DNA of 64,000 nt from Icerya purchasi. Taxonomy: Eukaryota; Arthropoda; Insecta; Hemiptera; Monophlebidae. The position numbers and the translations under genes were made by a program. Shown piece after piece: positions 1 to 12,994 of the stretch. How positions within the stretch are numbered: the stretch's first letter is position 1; the number at the start of each line of letters is the position of its first letter. Under the pieces are notes generated by a model. It did no database searches. It saw only the letters and a program-made list of their open reading frames with translations, and had not been told where the DNA came from. The stretch is from assembly GCA_039619475.1 (NCBI GenBank), contig CM077115.1, positions 35,787,083 to 35,851,082 of the forward strand, read 5' to 3'.

Positions 1-540
1 TTTTATATATATATTAATTACAACGTAATTCTTAGGCTACCCATTCGAAAAAATGTCCCACAAAAATGTTCCAAAAAAATGTCCCAGAAATATGTCCCAA
101 TTTTATGTAACGCTAAATGTCCCAAAAAAATGTCCCAGAAAAATGTCCCAATTTTATGTAACGCTAATTGTCCCAGAAAAATGTCCCAATTTTATGTAAC
201 GCTAAATGTCCCAGAAAAATGTCCCAATTTTATGTAACGTTTGTTATATTTTATAGGATTTTTGTTATTGTTATTTAAAAAATGTCACAATTTTATGTAA
301 TGAAATATGTAACGAAAAATGTAACGAAAAAATGTCTTATTTTATATAACGGAAGTTAAATGTTAGAATAAGATATTTTTTGTATGTGTTGATGCCAGTA
401 AGAATTACGTTGTAAATTTTGATCATTTTATACAGAGTATAGAAGAGAAAGAGACAGAAATGAAATCAAGAGGGGTCAAGGGGCACAGCCCCTTGCGAGG
501 CCAAAATGGCCGAGTTTATATATATATATATACATATGTA
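1..540 (+). repeat. Interspersed repeat family A, copy 1 (with internal minisatellite)
   Basis: One of three copies in the window (others at 41.4 and 57.7 kb). A perfect 17-bp inverted repeat lies at 18-34 and 399-415 (TTACAACGTAATTCTTA and its complement). Between the arms is a variable minisatellite of about 39 bp built from ATGTCCCAATTTTATGTAACG, with about four units in this copy. The family extends past the right arm to about 520, through a conserved stretch with two small palindromes (477-495, CAAGGGGC-ACA-GCCCCTTG; 499-511, GGCCA-AAA-TGGCC), and ends in a TA-rich tail. I cannot assign it to a named superfamily; a MITE or Helitron-like origin is possible. No coding function is claimed. 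Confidence 0.75.
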
Positions 541-3500
541 TATGTATATATATATTATGTATAAAACTTGATCATTCAGGTAAGCCCCTTAGATCCCAAA
601 TCTTTTTTCTTTTAAACTACACTTTTAGAAGAATCGTTTTCGATTGACTACGCTATTCTTAACCGTTTTGTACAAAAAAATCATTAGTAATTTAATGGCC
701 GGATTTAAATAAGCCGGAAATTCAGCCATTCCACTTGACTGGGCTGTTGTCTATCTTATATACATTGCGACGGAGATTGTATACTTTTGTATTGTAATAT
801 TCAGAAGGCAACGGATAAACGCATGGGCACGAATTTGTTTCTTTGTCAAAAAAGAAAAATTCATATTTTGTTTCATAAAGAATTTCGGATTTTGTGAAAA
901 ATCAATTTTTGCGGACGAAATTTAAAGGTAATTTTCATCCCTTCGAAATGTTTTTGTGTTGATACAGGAGGAAAAAAAATACGTATATCTTATTTTTCGA
1001 CCCTCTGCAACATATATCAGTTGCACATCAATATCGGAAGCGGACAGTTTGAAAGGTTTCTCCTTGTGAGTAATATCGCTCTACCTCGTAACGACTTAAT
1101 ACGACTGCTCCAGTATCTGCGAAAAAGTCAAATCTACCAGCAGCGCTTCCGATGTCTATTCCGGAAGGTAGTTTTGGCTGTTTCCGCAGAAATTGATTCA
1201 CCGGTTCTTCCAGCGTAACAACAAATAAACTAGCAAAAAAATTATAAAACTGAACCCTTATTCAGCGAAAACCATCATTGCCGGCGGGAAATTCATCACT
1301 GTCAAGTTTATCTATCCGAACGTTTCCAGCTGGCGGCGGCGAATTAAAAAAGCGAATACATACATACATATATATATATATATATCTTAAAATAACTTCT
1401 CGGTAACTCGCATTAAAATTTAAGATGCTGGTTGCCTGCTGGTTATCCGAGGGAGGGGAACAATTACACGATTTATTTTATTTTCTAAAGAGAATCCTTT
1501 TCTCGTTGCTATCGAAAGTAAGCTAAAAAAATTTTCGAAGGTTTCCCAACCGTGTATATAGAAAAAAACATACCGACATAATAGTTGATTATTTTCATGG
1601 ATAAGACAGGTACTAACAATTTTATAAAATTACTTCATTTGATGTGAAAGTGATAGAGAACAGGTGCGGACCAGGGGTGAGAGCGAGCCTCCTTATACTT
1701 TGCTTAAAAAAAAAAGTCTGCTGAAAGGTAAATAGAATATACATATTATGTTAGATTTATAAAATCAACTTCGCCCTTCAAGCCCCCTTGCAATCTAAGA
1801 AAATTCTTTTAGAAAAGTCATTTCCAATTGACTATGTCTTTTATTTCAAAAAATCTTAGCAATTATACAACACAGCATTCAACCTTCGTTTAAAGTGAGG
1901 GGGCATAATTAAAGCAGGGGAAAAATGTAATGTACCTCTTGGGCTAAGAATGACAATGGCGTAGTTATTAAAAGGGGTATGAAAAATTATTAATCGTTTT
2001 AGTTGACAGATTTTAATGAGATCGGAGCGACATATTATTTTGATGAAGGGATATAAGATTAAAATACTGTCGCGATTAATTCGAAAAATTACCGAACTCA
2101 ACTAAAAATTACCCGACTTAAAATTACCGTTCTTAAAATTACCTGACTAAAAAAAAATGAAACAATAATTTTCTCCACTTTGCGATTATTTTAAATTTCG
2201 TTTACGTGTAGTAGCTAATATGCGAACGTCGCTTTACCGATCCTGTTCGATATACATACATACATATGTGTATTAATGGTTTTATTTGCATTTTTTAAAA
2301 ATTGAGAACAGCACGCAAAATATTCGCTCAAGGAGAACGCAGCTGCTGGAACTGTAAATATGTAAACAGTAGCCGATGTTTTTGCATTGTAGTCTAACAC
2401 AGGTTTTTTGGCGGGAACGGGTTTTCAAATGTTCTGCGGGAAATTGTTTTCCTTTTATTTAATTTAGCGCATATACATATATATCGATGGGAAAAATAAC
2501 AATGAACTGAAAATTAGTGAAATACATTTAACCCGAAGTTTGCGTCTACACATTGTTCGGCAGAAATGAAAATCGACTATGCTAAATACTGCGGTCGTTC
2601 AACTGCCTTTTCGTCTAGTGAGCAATTCGTATTGAAAGAAAGTCTGCCAGCTGTCTCGGAATCCTTCTTTCGAAGATTTTTATAACTTTAAATGAGCGTT
2701 GTTAGAGTTGAAATTTCCACTGGCAAGAAACTTTGGCGACAATTTTTAAAATATTCTATTCAGCGTGTAATTTCGTGAAATTTGTGACGGTGATTTTTTT
2801 GAATAATTCTCCGATACGTAATGGATAATCTGTTTATCTCCATATTACAATTTACATTAGCGGCAGCTGTAAATAAAAATTGAATCGGCCGTCGCTTCCT
2901 CCTTCTTGTAAGGGAAATTTTAATTTCCACTCGTTTCCAGCGGATTTAATTTTCCCGCGCCAAATTATTACTTATGTTTCACTATTATAAAACTGTTGCG
3001 ATGTTGCCGCTATTTTTATTTCAACGATTAAAATTTAATAATTTAATGCTTATAATTATATATATTTTTTATGTGTTGCCTAGTCGTCTCTCCTCCGAAC
3101 CCGAATTTGAATCGATTTTTAAACCGTCACCTCTGTTAAAATTTTTATGTCTTCCGATTTCAATCGTTTCTTTAATTAACCGCTTATTTTCGATCCTCGA
3201 TAATATGTTCATGTTGTGTTCGTTGTATATCGGCCACAGCGGATTTTTCCGCTCGTTTGTGTCAGTAATCTGCTAGATGTATACATGTATATAGTACTTC
3301 CAGTTCGTGCCGGATCACTTAGACGAACGGGGAACTTTATATATACACCTGCTGCATGCGATTGTGGGGTGAGTCGTCTTTGTTTTTCCTAAAAAAAATA
3401 ACTTTGTTTTCCTGTTGAATAGGAGGGGCGAATTTTGCTTTTTCTTAAAATTTCACCAATTCCGTCCTTAGCAAATTTTAAAGTAACGTTCGTAATGCAT

Positions 3501-6500
3501 TTTCTTTTTCTTCCGTCGTTATTGTGACCTTTCGGAATAGTAATTTTTTCGCTTCATTTTCTTCATAGCTCTGTGTTGGCGTATTATAAAAAATGTTCAA
3601 AACAATATCAATTATTCTCTTGTTTTTTTTTTGGTAAGATAGCTTGAACTGAACAAAGCGTACAGAGATTTTAGAATTAAAATAATATCAGTAGCACGGT
3701 CGGGGAAAAACTGAATCCGAGACTGGAAATGAGAAAGATGGCCATAACAATAGCAATAAATTGAAATTACAGCTTTATATACAATGATAGTCACGAATAG
3801 TAAAATTAATTTTCCAAATGCGCTTCTTCGTCAAATTAAATATCAATCGCTGTAGGCTTCGAATTGACCGATATACGACAAGTGTAATTACGAATACATG
3901 AATAGATTTGTAATTATAGCTGAACTATGCGATTAATTTCGAATTTCATCCACGTAGACTGGACAAAGTTCATCCCGCTGAATTTTCTATTTATTCGGTA
4001 CGCATTTTGGTTATATATTTACAAGATCTCGCTATTTCAATGATAGTCGCGGCGTTTTTTCTGAGAATAAATATTAAAAATACTAATCCGATGCGCACTT
4101 TGTATTCTTCGTTAAGTTTATATTGTCGAAATGATTTCCTAGTCCCCGTGAGTTAGACGTTTGGCCCCCGCGGTGTGTTTGCTTCAGTTGTTCGGAATCA
4201 ACCGACGCAGCTATCGCGAGTTGTCACGCGGTATTACTCTTTTTGTAGAATGCTCCGAATCTTGGAATTCCAAATTCACGGACGTTGTATAATTTACCAA
4301 TAGCGATCAGAACCTTCTTCGTCGTCCGAGACGGAGGCGTACAATTTTGTTTTGATTTCGATACCGTTAAAGAATCAACACATTGAAGTTTTCGTCTGAT
4401 GATGGAACACGTAAATACTGCGGTATCAATGAAATCTTCGTAATAGAGTAGCTCATTAGTGGCAAGCGCACAATGAAATTCCGAACGACGACTAATCCCA
4501 AAAGCGAATAGAACGTTCCCCTTAATTGCTTCTTAGGAAAAGTTTTCGCTAGGCACCGATGTTTTTGTTGTTGTTTTTTTTCTTCTAATTTTCTCAAAGG
4601 GGGCACACGGTATTTTATTTGAACTTTTCCGAAAAGATTTTAGCAAGACCCGCTTTTATTTGTTATTTGTAAAGCACTGTTGCCGAATGCATTGACGGAA
4701 TTTCGGCGCCTTGTAAATAATTTAGGAGCTCCTCGCATGAAAATTTTCTACACTTTTGTGACACGTTTTCTTTGATGTGTTGCAATTTTTATCAGTTTTT
4801 CTTTATTCTTTGCCCTTCATAAGAGAAACCCTCGTCATCGTGTTGATCGCATTTATTTTATATAGGAGTTTTCTTCCATTTTTCGCTTTTCCAAGTTGTA
4901 CGATTCGTTGAAATATAATTACTTTGTCTTCTTTTGCATTTCCTTTATTTATTATTTTAATACGAGATGGTTTGTTTCTTGACGGATAATTTACAGTTCT
5001 TTTATGCTTACTATTCGCAATATAAGAAATACAGTGAGTACAAAAAACTGTTATCTGTAATAGAGATATACACGGATTGTAACCGTTATTTTTATCGTAA
5101 TCGCATTCGTTGATTTATATCAGCTAATTCGAATATGTATTTATTATTGACGAGTGATCATTTTTACGATTAACGCCTTATCTCTTCGGATCCGATTTCT
5201 TTGTGTAAAAGTTATTATCTATAGCGAGTGTCCAAGCCTATATCGTATTTTGGAAACTGGAAAAACAAACGAAAAATTCCCTTTTTAACGCTCTTACGGA
5301 AGGTGGGACTTATAAAAAAACACGTTTTCCTCGCGATTTTTTGTCTACAGAGTCTAGAGAGAAAAAAGTAAAAATTTTCTTCTAAAGTAATACAATCTAA
5401 ACGTAAAAAAAAATATTATCGTTTGTTTTTCTTTACTTTAAACGTAACCGAGAAAAGTTGGAATATGTTTCATAAAAATATCGAATTTCTCTAAAACGTG
5501 CCACCTACTTTTCATTCCGAACTTTATAAGACTGAAATTAGAGAAAATTACATATAATAAACGTACATCTGTGTAGAGACTGTCCAAAAAACGCATCAGC
5601 ACTTCACATTGTAAATGCTTAAACAATACACGTCAAAAGATGAAATGTAAGAAAGATAAAATTTTCCATTTTTCACTTTACCTTGTTAATGTGAAATTTT
5701 TCAAAAGTCATTTCCTTTTTTTAAAATTTTATAAAATTCCATCTATCGAACGATTTAAATAGAATTTATCTCGTATAAATTTCACGAAAACAACCAGTGC
5801 CGAAGATTGATGAGCATTAATTTTCAGTTGTTCAATATATTTTTTTACTGCTTTCCTGAAAAGTGGGAAAAAAACATTTTCTCAATTGAAAAGAACCTAT
5901 TTTCTAAATGTCTTATTTCTAGAACTATTGGCTAAGGCTTCCGTTCCATGACTACAATACATGTGCGTGCGCACATGCATAATAATACGTACACCTATAT
6001 ATATATATCAAATCTCCCAGCACTTCTAGTTATGAAATGAAGCACTAAGGCAAATAAAAAAAAAAAAAAAAAAAAAAACCTACTAGTAATCTAATTTGGC
6101 TAAAGAAACAGTTTTTAGTTTGCCGGTAGAAATCGGAGAAGTCGTTATTTGAGCGTGCAAAGAAAAATGGTTAATGTGTAAGTCGCCGGTTGCTCCATCA
6201 GTGTCAGGTACTGGATGAATTCCATTTTGATGATTTGCCTTTCCTGTTTGTTCACCAAGCGTTACAAGTACTATAATATCACCAAGAGCACATTGAGAAA
6301 CATAAAAACATTCAATAGTATAAATAGCCAATCAGACTGAGTGTTTAACTAACCAAGTACTTTCTACTTAGGCAGAGCAACTAGTGCGTAGTACACTGCA
6401 CAGTTTTTTGTTTTTTTTTTCGATCCGAGCAATAGCATTCTATCTATACACAGCTAGACACGATCTGTCACACTTAATATAGCGAAATGTTATTGTGATG

Positions 6501-6850
6501 ACACACAGCTGGCTTTAAGATGTATACAGCCGTTTAGAATTGGTCTACATATAGAAACAATTACCTCGATTTTTGGTGTCTTATTTTTCCATTTCTTAAT
6601 CGATTGAATTTTGTATTTTTCCTCGCATAATATAATTTTGTGTAAATCAATTAACGACCTTAAAAATTACTTAAAAATTCATAATTCATCACCAGGTAAA
6701 CCTTTTAAAGTGAAATTCAAAATATTAAATCGCGGAAGCTCTTTCATAAAAGCAAAAAAAATTATACAGACTCCTCTCCCTTTGGGGCCAAAAACAGCAA
6801 AAAAATGCTATTTAAGTAAATAATAGCTCGAGTAAAAGAGAAAACCAAAA
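541..6850. other. AT-rich region, no gene recognised
   Basis: No recognisable protein domain, RNA gene or full transposon was found. Open frames here are at most about 100 codons, of low complexity, and several have only non-ATG starts. Visible items are TA/CA microsatellites near 1360-1385 and 5990-6010, about four repeats of an AAAATTACC core at 2088-2146, and a run of about 25 A at 6057-6080. The run is followed by an 82-codon non-ATG frame on the minus strand (6083-6331) that I could not identify. The region is probably intergenic or intronic. Confidence 0.5.
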
Positions 6851-6899
6851 GTGTCCCAAACATATGCAGAAAGGACCGATTTATAGGAAAAATATAGCT

Positions 6900-7485
6900 A
6901 AGCATACAACTTCATATTTAGGCCCCCCGGGGCGCCGAAAGCTGGAAAGTTTTAAAAACAATACTTTTTTCATTTTTTCCGGGCAATATATCGCGTTGGA
7001 AAGATCGGTTATTTGTCCGAACCGAAACCGTACGTCATTTCCTCAACGGAACTTTCAAAGTTTACGAAAAATTCAAAAAATCGCGAAAAATGACGTGTCC
7101 CGTCTCTTAGCGCTGCGAGTATTATAGCCAGAAATTTCAAATAAGGTTAGAAATATGCGCATCCTCGTATAATACTTCCCTAGTTTGGGACATCCGAGTT
7201 TCCAAGTTTAAAATTAGGTCTGCAGGACAGCGAAAACTCGAAATTTTGGAAAAAAATATTGTTTTCTCGAGTGTGTGATATATCGTTGGAAAGATGGATT
7301 ATTTGTCCGAAACGAAACCGTACGTCATTTCCTTAACGGAACTGTTAAAGTTGACGAAAAATTCAAAAAATCGCGAGAAAAATGACGCATAGATCCCCCC
7401 TAGTGGCGCGCGGATATTATAGCTATAAATTTTGAATAAAGTTACAAATATGCGCACCCCCGTATAATATTTCCTTAGTTTGGAG
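6900..7485. repeat. Diverged two-unit tandem repeat, about 290 bp per unit
   Basis: Unit 1 (about 6900-7195) and unit 2 (about 7196-7485) align along their length with offsets of 285-296 bp. The best-conserved block is ATTTGTCCGAAMCGAAACCG followed by TACGTCATTTCC, at about 7009 and 7299. A second shared block contains CAAAAAATCGCGA. Both units end near a TAGTTTGG motif. Coding potential is poor. This may be a fragment of a longer satellite or the end of an unrecognised element. Confidence 0.7.
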
Positions 7486-7679
7486 CATCCCCGTACATAC
7501 AGAATCCTCGGCGCATGAAACATTATGCATGACTTGTTACTAAATTTATCTAAGAGAGGCAATGTTAGAGTATCGATATTATGGATTTACACAAGAACCC
7601 TGGTGTGAAGATCGCGAAAGACAGCTCGTAAACGTCAGAAAAGGATAGATTAAAGAATAACAGTACTATTTAGGAAAAG

Positions 7680-7683
7680 GTTT
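7680..7683. repeat. Target-site duplication, left
   Basis: GTTT directly precedes the first LTR base (7684) and recurs directly after the last LTR base (22200-22203). A 4-bp duplication fits gypsy-group integrases. It shows that the outer ends of the three-LTR block are the original integration ends. Confidence 0.85.
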
Positions 7684-8712
7684 TGTAAAGAATTCACTCT
7701 CTTCACAAGTCCCTGTTCCGGTAGTCATTTGTTACTAATCGCTCTTGTCCCTGTTCATGGGCGACATTTGCAACTAACCAGCTACCGTGATGATAAAATA
7801 AAAAAAGCATAAAACAAATAAAAGAAAATAAAGATTTCGGGCGCCAATGACACTTAACCCCGGTGTGTCATTACCGGAAACTCAATTCGTAGAGCTTTAG
7901 GCCTTCCTAAGGTTTAACGAGAAAAGGAAGTCTCCGCGGCGGAGATGTCACCGGGACCCACCCCGTGTCCAAATAAGAAAGATTTCGACTTTAAACGCGT
8001 ATATTTTCGCTAGGATAAAAAAATTATAATAAAATTGTTAGGATGATTTTAGCGTTCACCCGAGAAGTATACTTTGTGCACAAATTAACATATAAAAAAA
8101 ATTTTCTACAAGAAACGCGTGCGGCAGAGCACGTACGATTTTAAAACCGACAACGCGACGAGTTGCTTGAGGCAAAAGAGCCTCGACGACGTTCAGCCCA
8201 AGACTCTTGCAAGCGACTCTTGCGAGAGACTAAAATGGGTCTGGCGAGGATCGCTCGATGTCCTCTTGCCTTTCGCTAAAACGACTAATTTTACACAAAA
8301 ATATTAACAAATAAAAAAAACCACCGCCAAAAGGATCTTTTTAGAAAGTTGGTTGTTAATTTCTATTTAGCGGCGATTACCCTGCCGGTATTCCTTTTTC
8401 GGGTTTTTTGTCAAAAAACTTCTGCCGGCTCAACATAGCTCGGTACGCATTTCAAACGCCTATACCGCCAGCAAAGGCTCTTTCTCCGCTTTTCGGCCAC
8501 CCGCATAGAAACCAGTTCGCTATCCCGGCGCAGCGGTCAGAACATCTGTGCCGGGATCCTTCGATTTTTTAGCCGAGAAAGCGTCTTTGACAACCATGCC
8601 GCTTTTGCCCGCTGCCGAGACCGCCGAGAAGTTAATGATTATTGCCAAAAAATATTATTTTCTAGCTCGGACAGCGTTGACAAAGGCCGTAAGAAATGCC
8701 GAATCCGTCTCA
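7684..8712 (-). repeat. LTR 1 (3' LTR of the tandem, minus-strand sense)
   Basis: 1029 bp. Plus-strand ends are TGTAAAGAATTC and CCGTCTCA, giving TG...CA termini. The inner side (8713) abuts the polypurine tract and the outer side abuts the GTTT duplication. It differs from LTR 2 at two sites seen (near 8231 and 8323) and from LTR 3 at two others (near 8500 and 8661). Confidence 0.95.
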
Positions 8713-8731
8713 CTGCCCCACCCTCATTTTC
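8713..8731 (-). promoter_or_regulatory. Polypurine tract, unit 1
   Basis: On the minus strand the sequence reads GAAAATGAGGGTGGGGCAG and abuts the LTR directly. This is the expected plus-strand DNA primer position and fixes the element's orientation as minus. Confidence 0.88.
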
Positions 8732-11700
8732 ATCCAAAACAGTAGTTTTGGATGAGAATTCAGGTGACCAAGAACGAAAGGATTCGGACAAGCCGTTTCC
8801 GAGCTACGGAGTCTTGAACAGATCTCCACCGTCTGAACCCGCTCATGTACGCCGCACATCATCCCTTAAGTTATCACACGTACACCACTCTCACAGACCA
8901 CTGGGACCACACTAGGTCAAAAAAAATGTAACGGAAACTTTAAGAACAATTAAAAAACAAAATGGAACCAAAATAAACATGAGAGATAACGAGTATCTAT
9001 TCCGAACAATACGAGACGCATCCCGTTAAAAAAACAAAACAATACGGGAAACAACCCGCCTAAAACCAGTTCGCAAACTACAAAATATCGGAAAGAATAC
9101 CCTAAGATCGGCTTCCATGTTGGTTCAATACAAAAAATTTAATTACGTTAGCATTAGCTGGAATATAAATACCAAAAAAAAAAGAACAAGTTGATTAGAT
9201 AACTAAAAAAAAGATAATAAATTCGTTATATCTTATACCTCGCGAGCTCGTTGTCCTCTGAGAGATACAGGAACATCTAAAGAATACGACAAAAATTTCC
9301 TAATGAAGAGAGAGGCGCGGCAGACAAGACCGGTACCCCTTTTGGACGGGTAAAAAAAAATAAAAAAACATATATATCGAGACACCCCCTGATATAATAC
9401 GCGGAATGCGTGTAACTGAGCCACTCGAAACAAAACAACAAATTAACATTGGCCCATGGCCCGGAAAGTGGCACTCAGTCACGCACTACGCAAACGGAAC
9501 CCCCCGTTGGCTTATGCAGTGGAAATTTAATCCCCCCCAATGACACCCTCTCGCATCGGCGCTGGAACATCGCGCGAACACATCCCCCCACGTGGCCTAC
9601 CCAACCTAATGGTGGACAAGACTGGGACCCCCTATAGACACCCCCTGAGAACGCTCACCATCTTATTTCATGGGACGTCAACATGTCCCCGCCGCGGTAC
9701 GAACATCTACATCTTCTATCTTCTATCTTCATCTTCATCTTCATCTTCATCTTCATCTTCATCATCGATCGGACCGCGCGAGAGACCTTCCTTTGGCCTA
9801 CCTAGAGGAGCCCCGTAAAAAAAAAATATAAAAAAATAAAAAAATAATCCATCAAACTTTCCGACGATCTTCTTCTCCATCTGTAAACCGGACACCACGC
9901 CGGTCCTCGGCCTTCCTTAGGCGTCGAGTCTACCTTGTGTACCTTGCGAGGGCGCACCCCACCCATTGGAATAGGAATAAGAAGAAAAAGAACAGGAACA
10001 CATCAAACATAATTATGAAAAAAAAATAAAAGGAATAACATCTGGAATTTTATATGACCAGGGCACCGAAACTCGCGAGATTTTCAAAAAAATTTATAAC
10101 TTTGTTTTTCTAGCCTGACCTAGTGTGCACGCATTTTAATCACACACCGACCTGCGGACACTGTAAGCGACATTCCCGCTCCCGGCCGAAAGGTCGTACA
10201 TATACACTCGCACGTTGTCCCAGTGGCAATATAAACGAACGAACAAATAAAATATATACTAGTGAACTAAATTATTACAAAAAAATAGATCGACCAAACG
10301 TCTAACTGATAAAAAAAAATCATCGAATAAAATACAGGACAATAAGAACTCTAAAACAGGGTGTTGACCCGAACAAAAGTACTGAGAATAATTGAATGTA
10401 TTTAAAAAGAAAAAATAAGACAATAAGCGGTTAACTGCCTGTCTTGATTGTGGGTCTTGCGGGACGCTATCGTTACCTGATTCCGGAACGAGGAAAAAAA
10501 ATAAAAAAAATGATTATCAAAATAGAAAGAGAGCAGTTGAGGTCACTACCAATATGAGAACGGAGCTCTGCGTCTTCGTCCTGCGCCATTTTTTTTTTTT
10601 TTTTGACAGAAAAAATAGAATACAAGAAAAACAACACACGCAAAGGAGGAAAATAGGAAACAAAAAAAAACAAAAGAAATAGGTACATCGTTGAGATAAA
10701 AGTATCGATCGTATTGCGGGAATAAAGCAAAATTCGCCATTAGACCGTCACCACGGAGAGATCCCAGCCAAGAATCACCACCATATTTCCTTTTTCCCCG
10801 GTACCCCGTGTCGGGAAAGCTCCTATGGCTTATAAGGTATCGTTGTGCCATTAGGTCGAGTTCTTCGGCAATTGCCGGTATCGGGCGTCAATTGACCCCA
10901 CTCGCCAGAAATACTCGGTAGCCACAATAAATCCAACCGATTCGGTTCACCACTTAGCGATTAAAATTGTTATTCTCCGTATTTCTCGCCGAGACTTACG
11001 CCCAATGCCGTGGCCGCACACGTTCAACGTTGCCCACTACACCGAAAGCTCGTACAACGGAGAAGAAAAGATAATAAAATATAGAGCCCCGCCGGAGTAC
11101 CAGGTATTCACTCTCTCTCCCCACCGAACAATATGGCCACGCTTGCCTTAGCAGCGCCCACAGAGCCTGAGGGGTCGACCGGAAATCTCTCCCGATCCGC
11201 CTAGCGACGCTGTGAATGGAAAACATAGAGCAAAGAAAGAGAAAAACAATATATTTAGCAGAAAAGAGATGGAAAGAAGCTCAAAAAAATCCGAGAAAGA
11301 AAATATTAAATAGACCGAAAAGAACCGGTGAGAGGAACATTGCCGTACGTAAATAATCTTATCACAGCAATGTCCATACTGTTAACAGCGCAGACCGACA
11401 ACTAAAACGTCCGACCACATTGGCAGGAGGTTAGGTATAAGGTATGAGGAAGTTAAACCAGAAAGGAAATGAAAAGAGAATGGGAGAAAAAGGAACAAAA
11501 TGGTTAAATGAATCCGAAATCAAAGTATCCCGATGCCCACAAGATTGGCAATTAAATTATAGAAATAATAAAATTCATTGCGAAAGAGGAAGAAACTCTT
11601 AGTTGATAACTCAACAGATGCGTCACTAATAATCTAGATGACCCCACGGGGTTCGCAAAATTATAAATCAAAAAGATACTATTTCCGAAAGACGTTCGAA

Positions 11701-12079
11701 AAAAAATTTTAACTATGTGCGCCGACGCGCAATTTCTATAGGGCTACATGATTAATATACGCATTAACATAAACTAAATAGAAAAACAGTTATACATTTT
11801 ACATAACAAATTATATATACAAATTTAATATTGAACACTTATGTGTGCTCAGCTCCAAACCTGTTATTATCCAGTGAATGGCCGCATCCTTGCGGAAATT
11901 CGCTACAAAGCTAAAACAAACTACATTTTCTAATCCTAATACATAACGCCGATTCTACTCACATTTCTTAATTCCGTAATTTAATATAAGCTCAACCACA
12001 CCGCACGTAAACGCAGGAGTTTAAAATCAGAGTGGTAGATACGAGTATAAAAGTCTCAATAATGTTCGAACGAGTAACC

Positions 12080-12112
<33 letters not shown>

Positions 12113-12994
12113 CGGGAAAAAAACCGCAAAAAAACCGAAATCCGAAGCGAAATGCCCAGATAAAAAAATATAAAATTTTGAATTTAAATAAAATGAACAA
12201 CTTTCTAAGCGAGGGGTGATACACACTTATATAAGGTCGAAATCAGAACGAATCGAGCTCACTCTCGCAAATCGAATACACCTTACTTCAAAAGAAAAAA
12301 TTCAAAAATTCAAAAAAAAATATCTACTGATCTAAATTCCAGTGAAAACTGACGCATAAGTCGTCTGAAAAACTAACTAACCTAATCTAACGAGAAACTA
12401 GAAAAAGAACAGCAAACATGCAAATTTCGGGGAATCGACGAATTATCTGACTGAAGTTGAAATCTGGCCTACACTACTCGAAAATTAGATGAATAATTCA
12501 AACATAGATAAATATCCGGCTGCAATAATTTGAGCAGGCTCATTGACGAGTTAGACGCAAGTAACATGTCAAAAATTTCTTTGTGAAAAAAAACGGAACT
12601 ACCCCTTGAATTATTACGCATGAAAATCAACGAACGCGGACACAAAATCTTCGAAGACTTATAACATTAAAGCGTAAAAAAAAACGATACTGTACACGAC
12701 ATACTTCTCTCCATCGAAGCAACACAGGGCACCTGTCATACTTACTCTAAAACAGTTACTCACACTCGTGCTCAGGCCAATTTATAATAATTTTATCTAT
12801 TTTTAATGATTAATTTAAATTCTATCTACGACTGGAATATGTTAAATAATACTTCCTAGAGAAGTTATCTTCTTTGTATCTTCATCGAGCGGATCCCTAG
12901 CTAAATTTTGTTTTATCTTTTGCGTATTGGTTTTTAATTGATCTGTTGACGTCGTACTCCGGGAAAATCGGCTAGCTTTTTAATTATTAATTAA
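8732..12994 (-). other. Non-coding internal region of unit 1
   Basis: About 4.3 kb lies between the end of the gag-like frame and the polypurine tract. This is where pol and env would lie in an autonomous element. No frame exceeds about 101 codons and none shows retroviral motifs. It contains a TCATCT microsatellite (about 9718-9766), a 16-nt T run at 10589, a 31-nt T run (12082-12112), and several GC-rich blocks (for example 9440-9680 and 10990-11200). It is nearly identical to 15479-19734, so its sequence is maintained as part of the mobile unit. Its role is unknown. Confidence 0.85.

Noticed and set aside
1..540. CRISPR-like array (repeated ATGTCCCAATTTTATGTAACG)
   Set aside because: Units are contiguous minisatellite repeats without unique spacers, in a eukaryotic transposon-rich context.
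6083..6331. 82-codon minus-strand frame next to an A run (AIYTIECFYVSQCALGDIIV...)
   Set aside because: Composition looks more protein-like than its surroundings, but the first codon is TTG directly after a stop, no splice acceptor gives this frame, and no family is recognised.
9449..9818. Overlapping 60-92 codon plus-strand frames with a serine run inside the LTR element
   Set aside because: The serine run is the TCATCT microsatellite, whose length differs between the two units. The frames are antisense to the element and have no domain.
10473..11226. Minus-strand 76-101 codon frames in the retroelement body (possible pol or env relics)
   Set aside because: They lie in the sense direction, but contain no protease, RT, RNase H, integrase or envelope motif. 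The lysine and phenylalanine runs come from poly-A/T.
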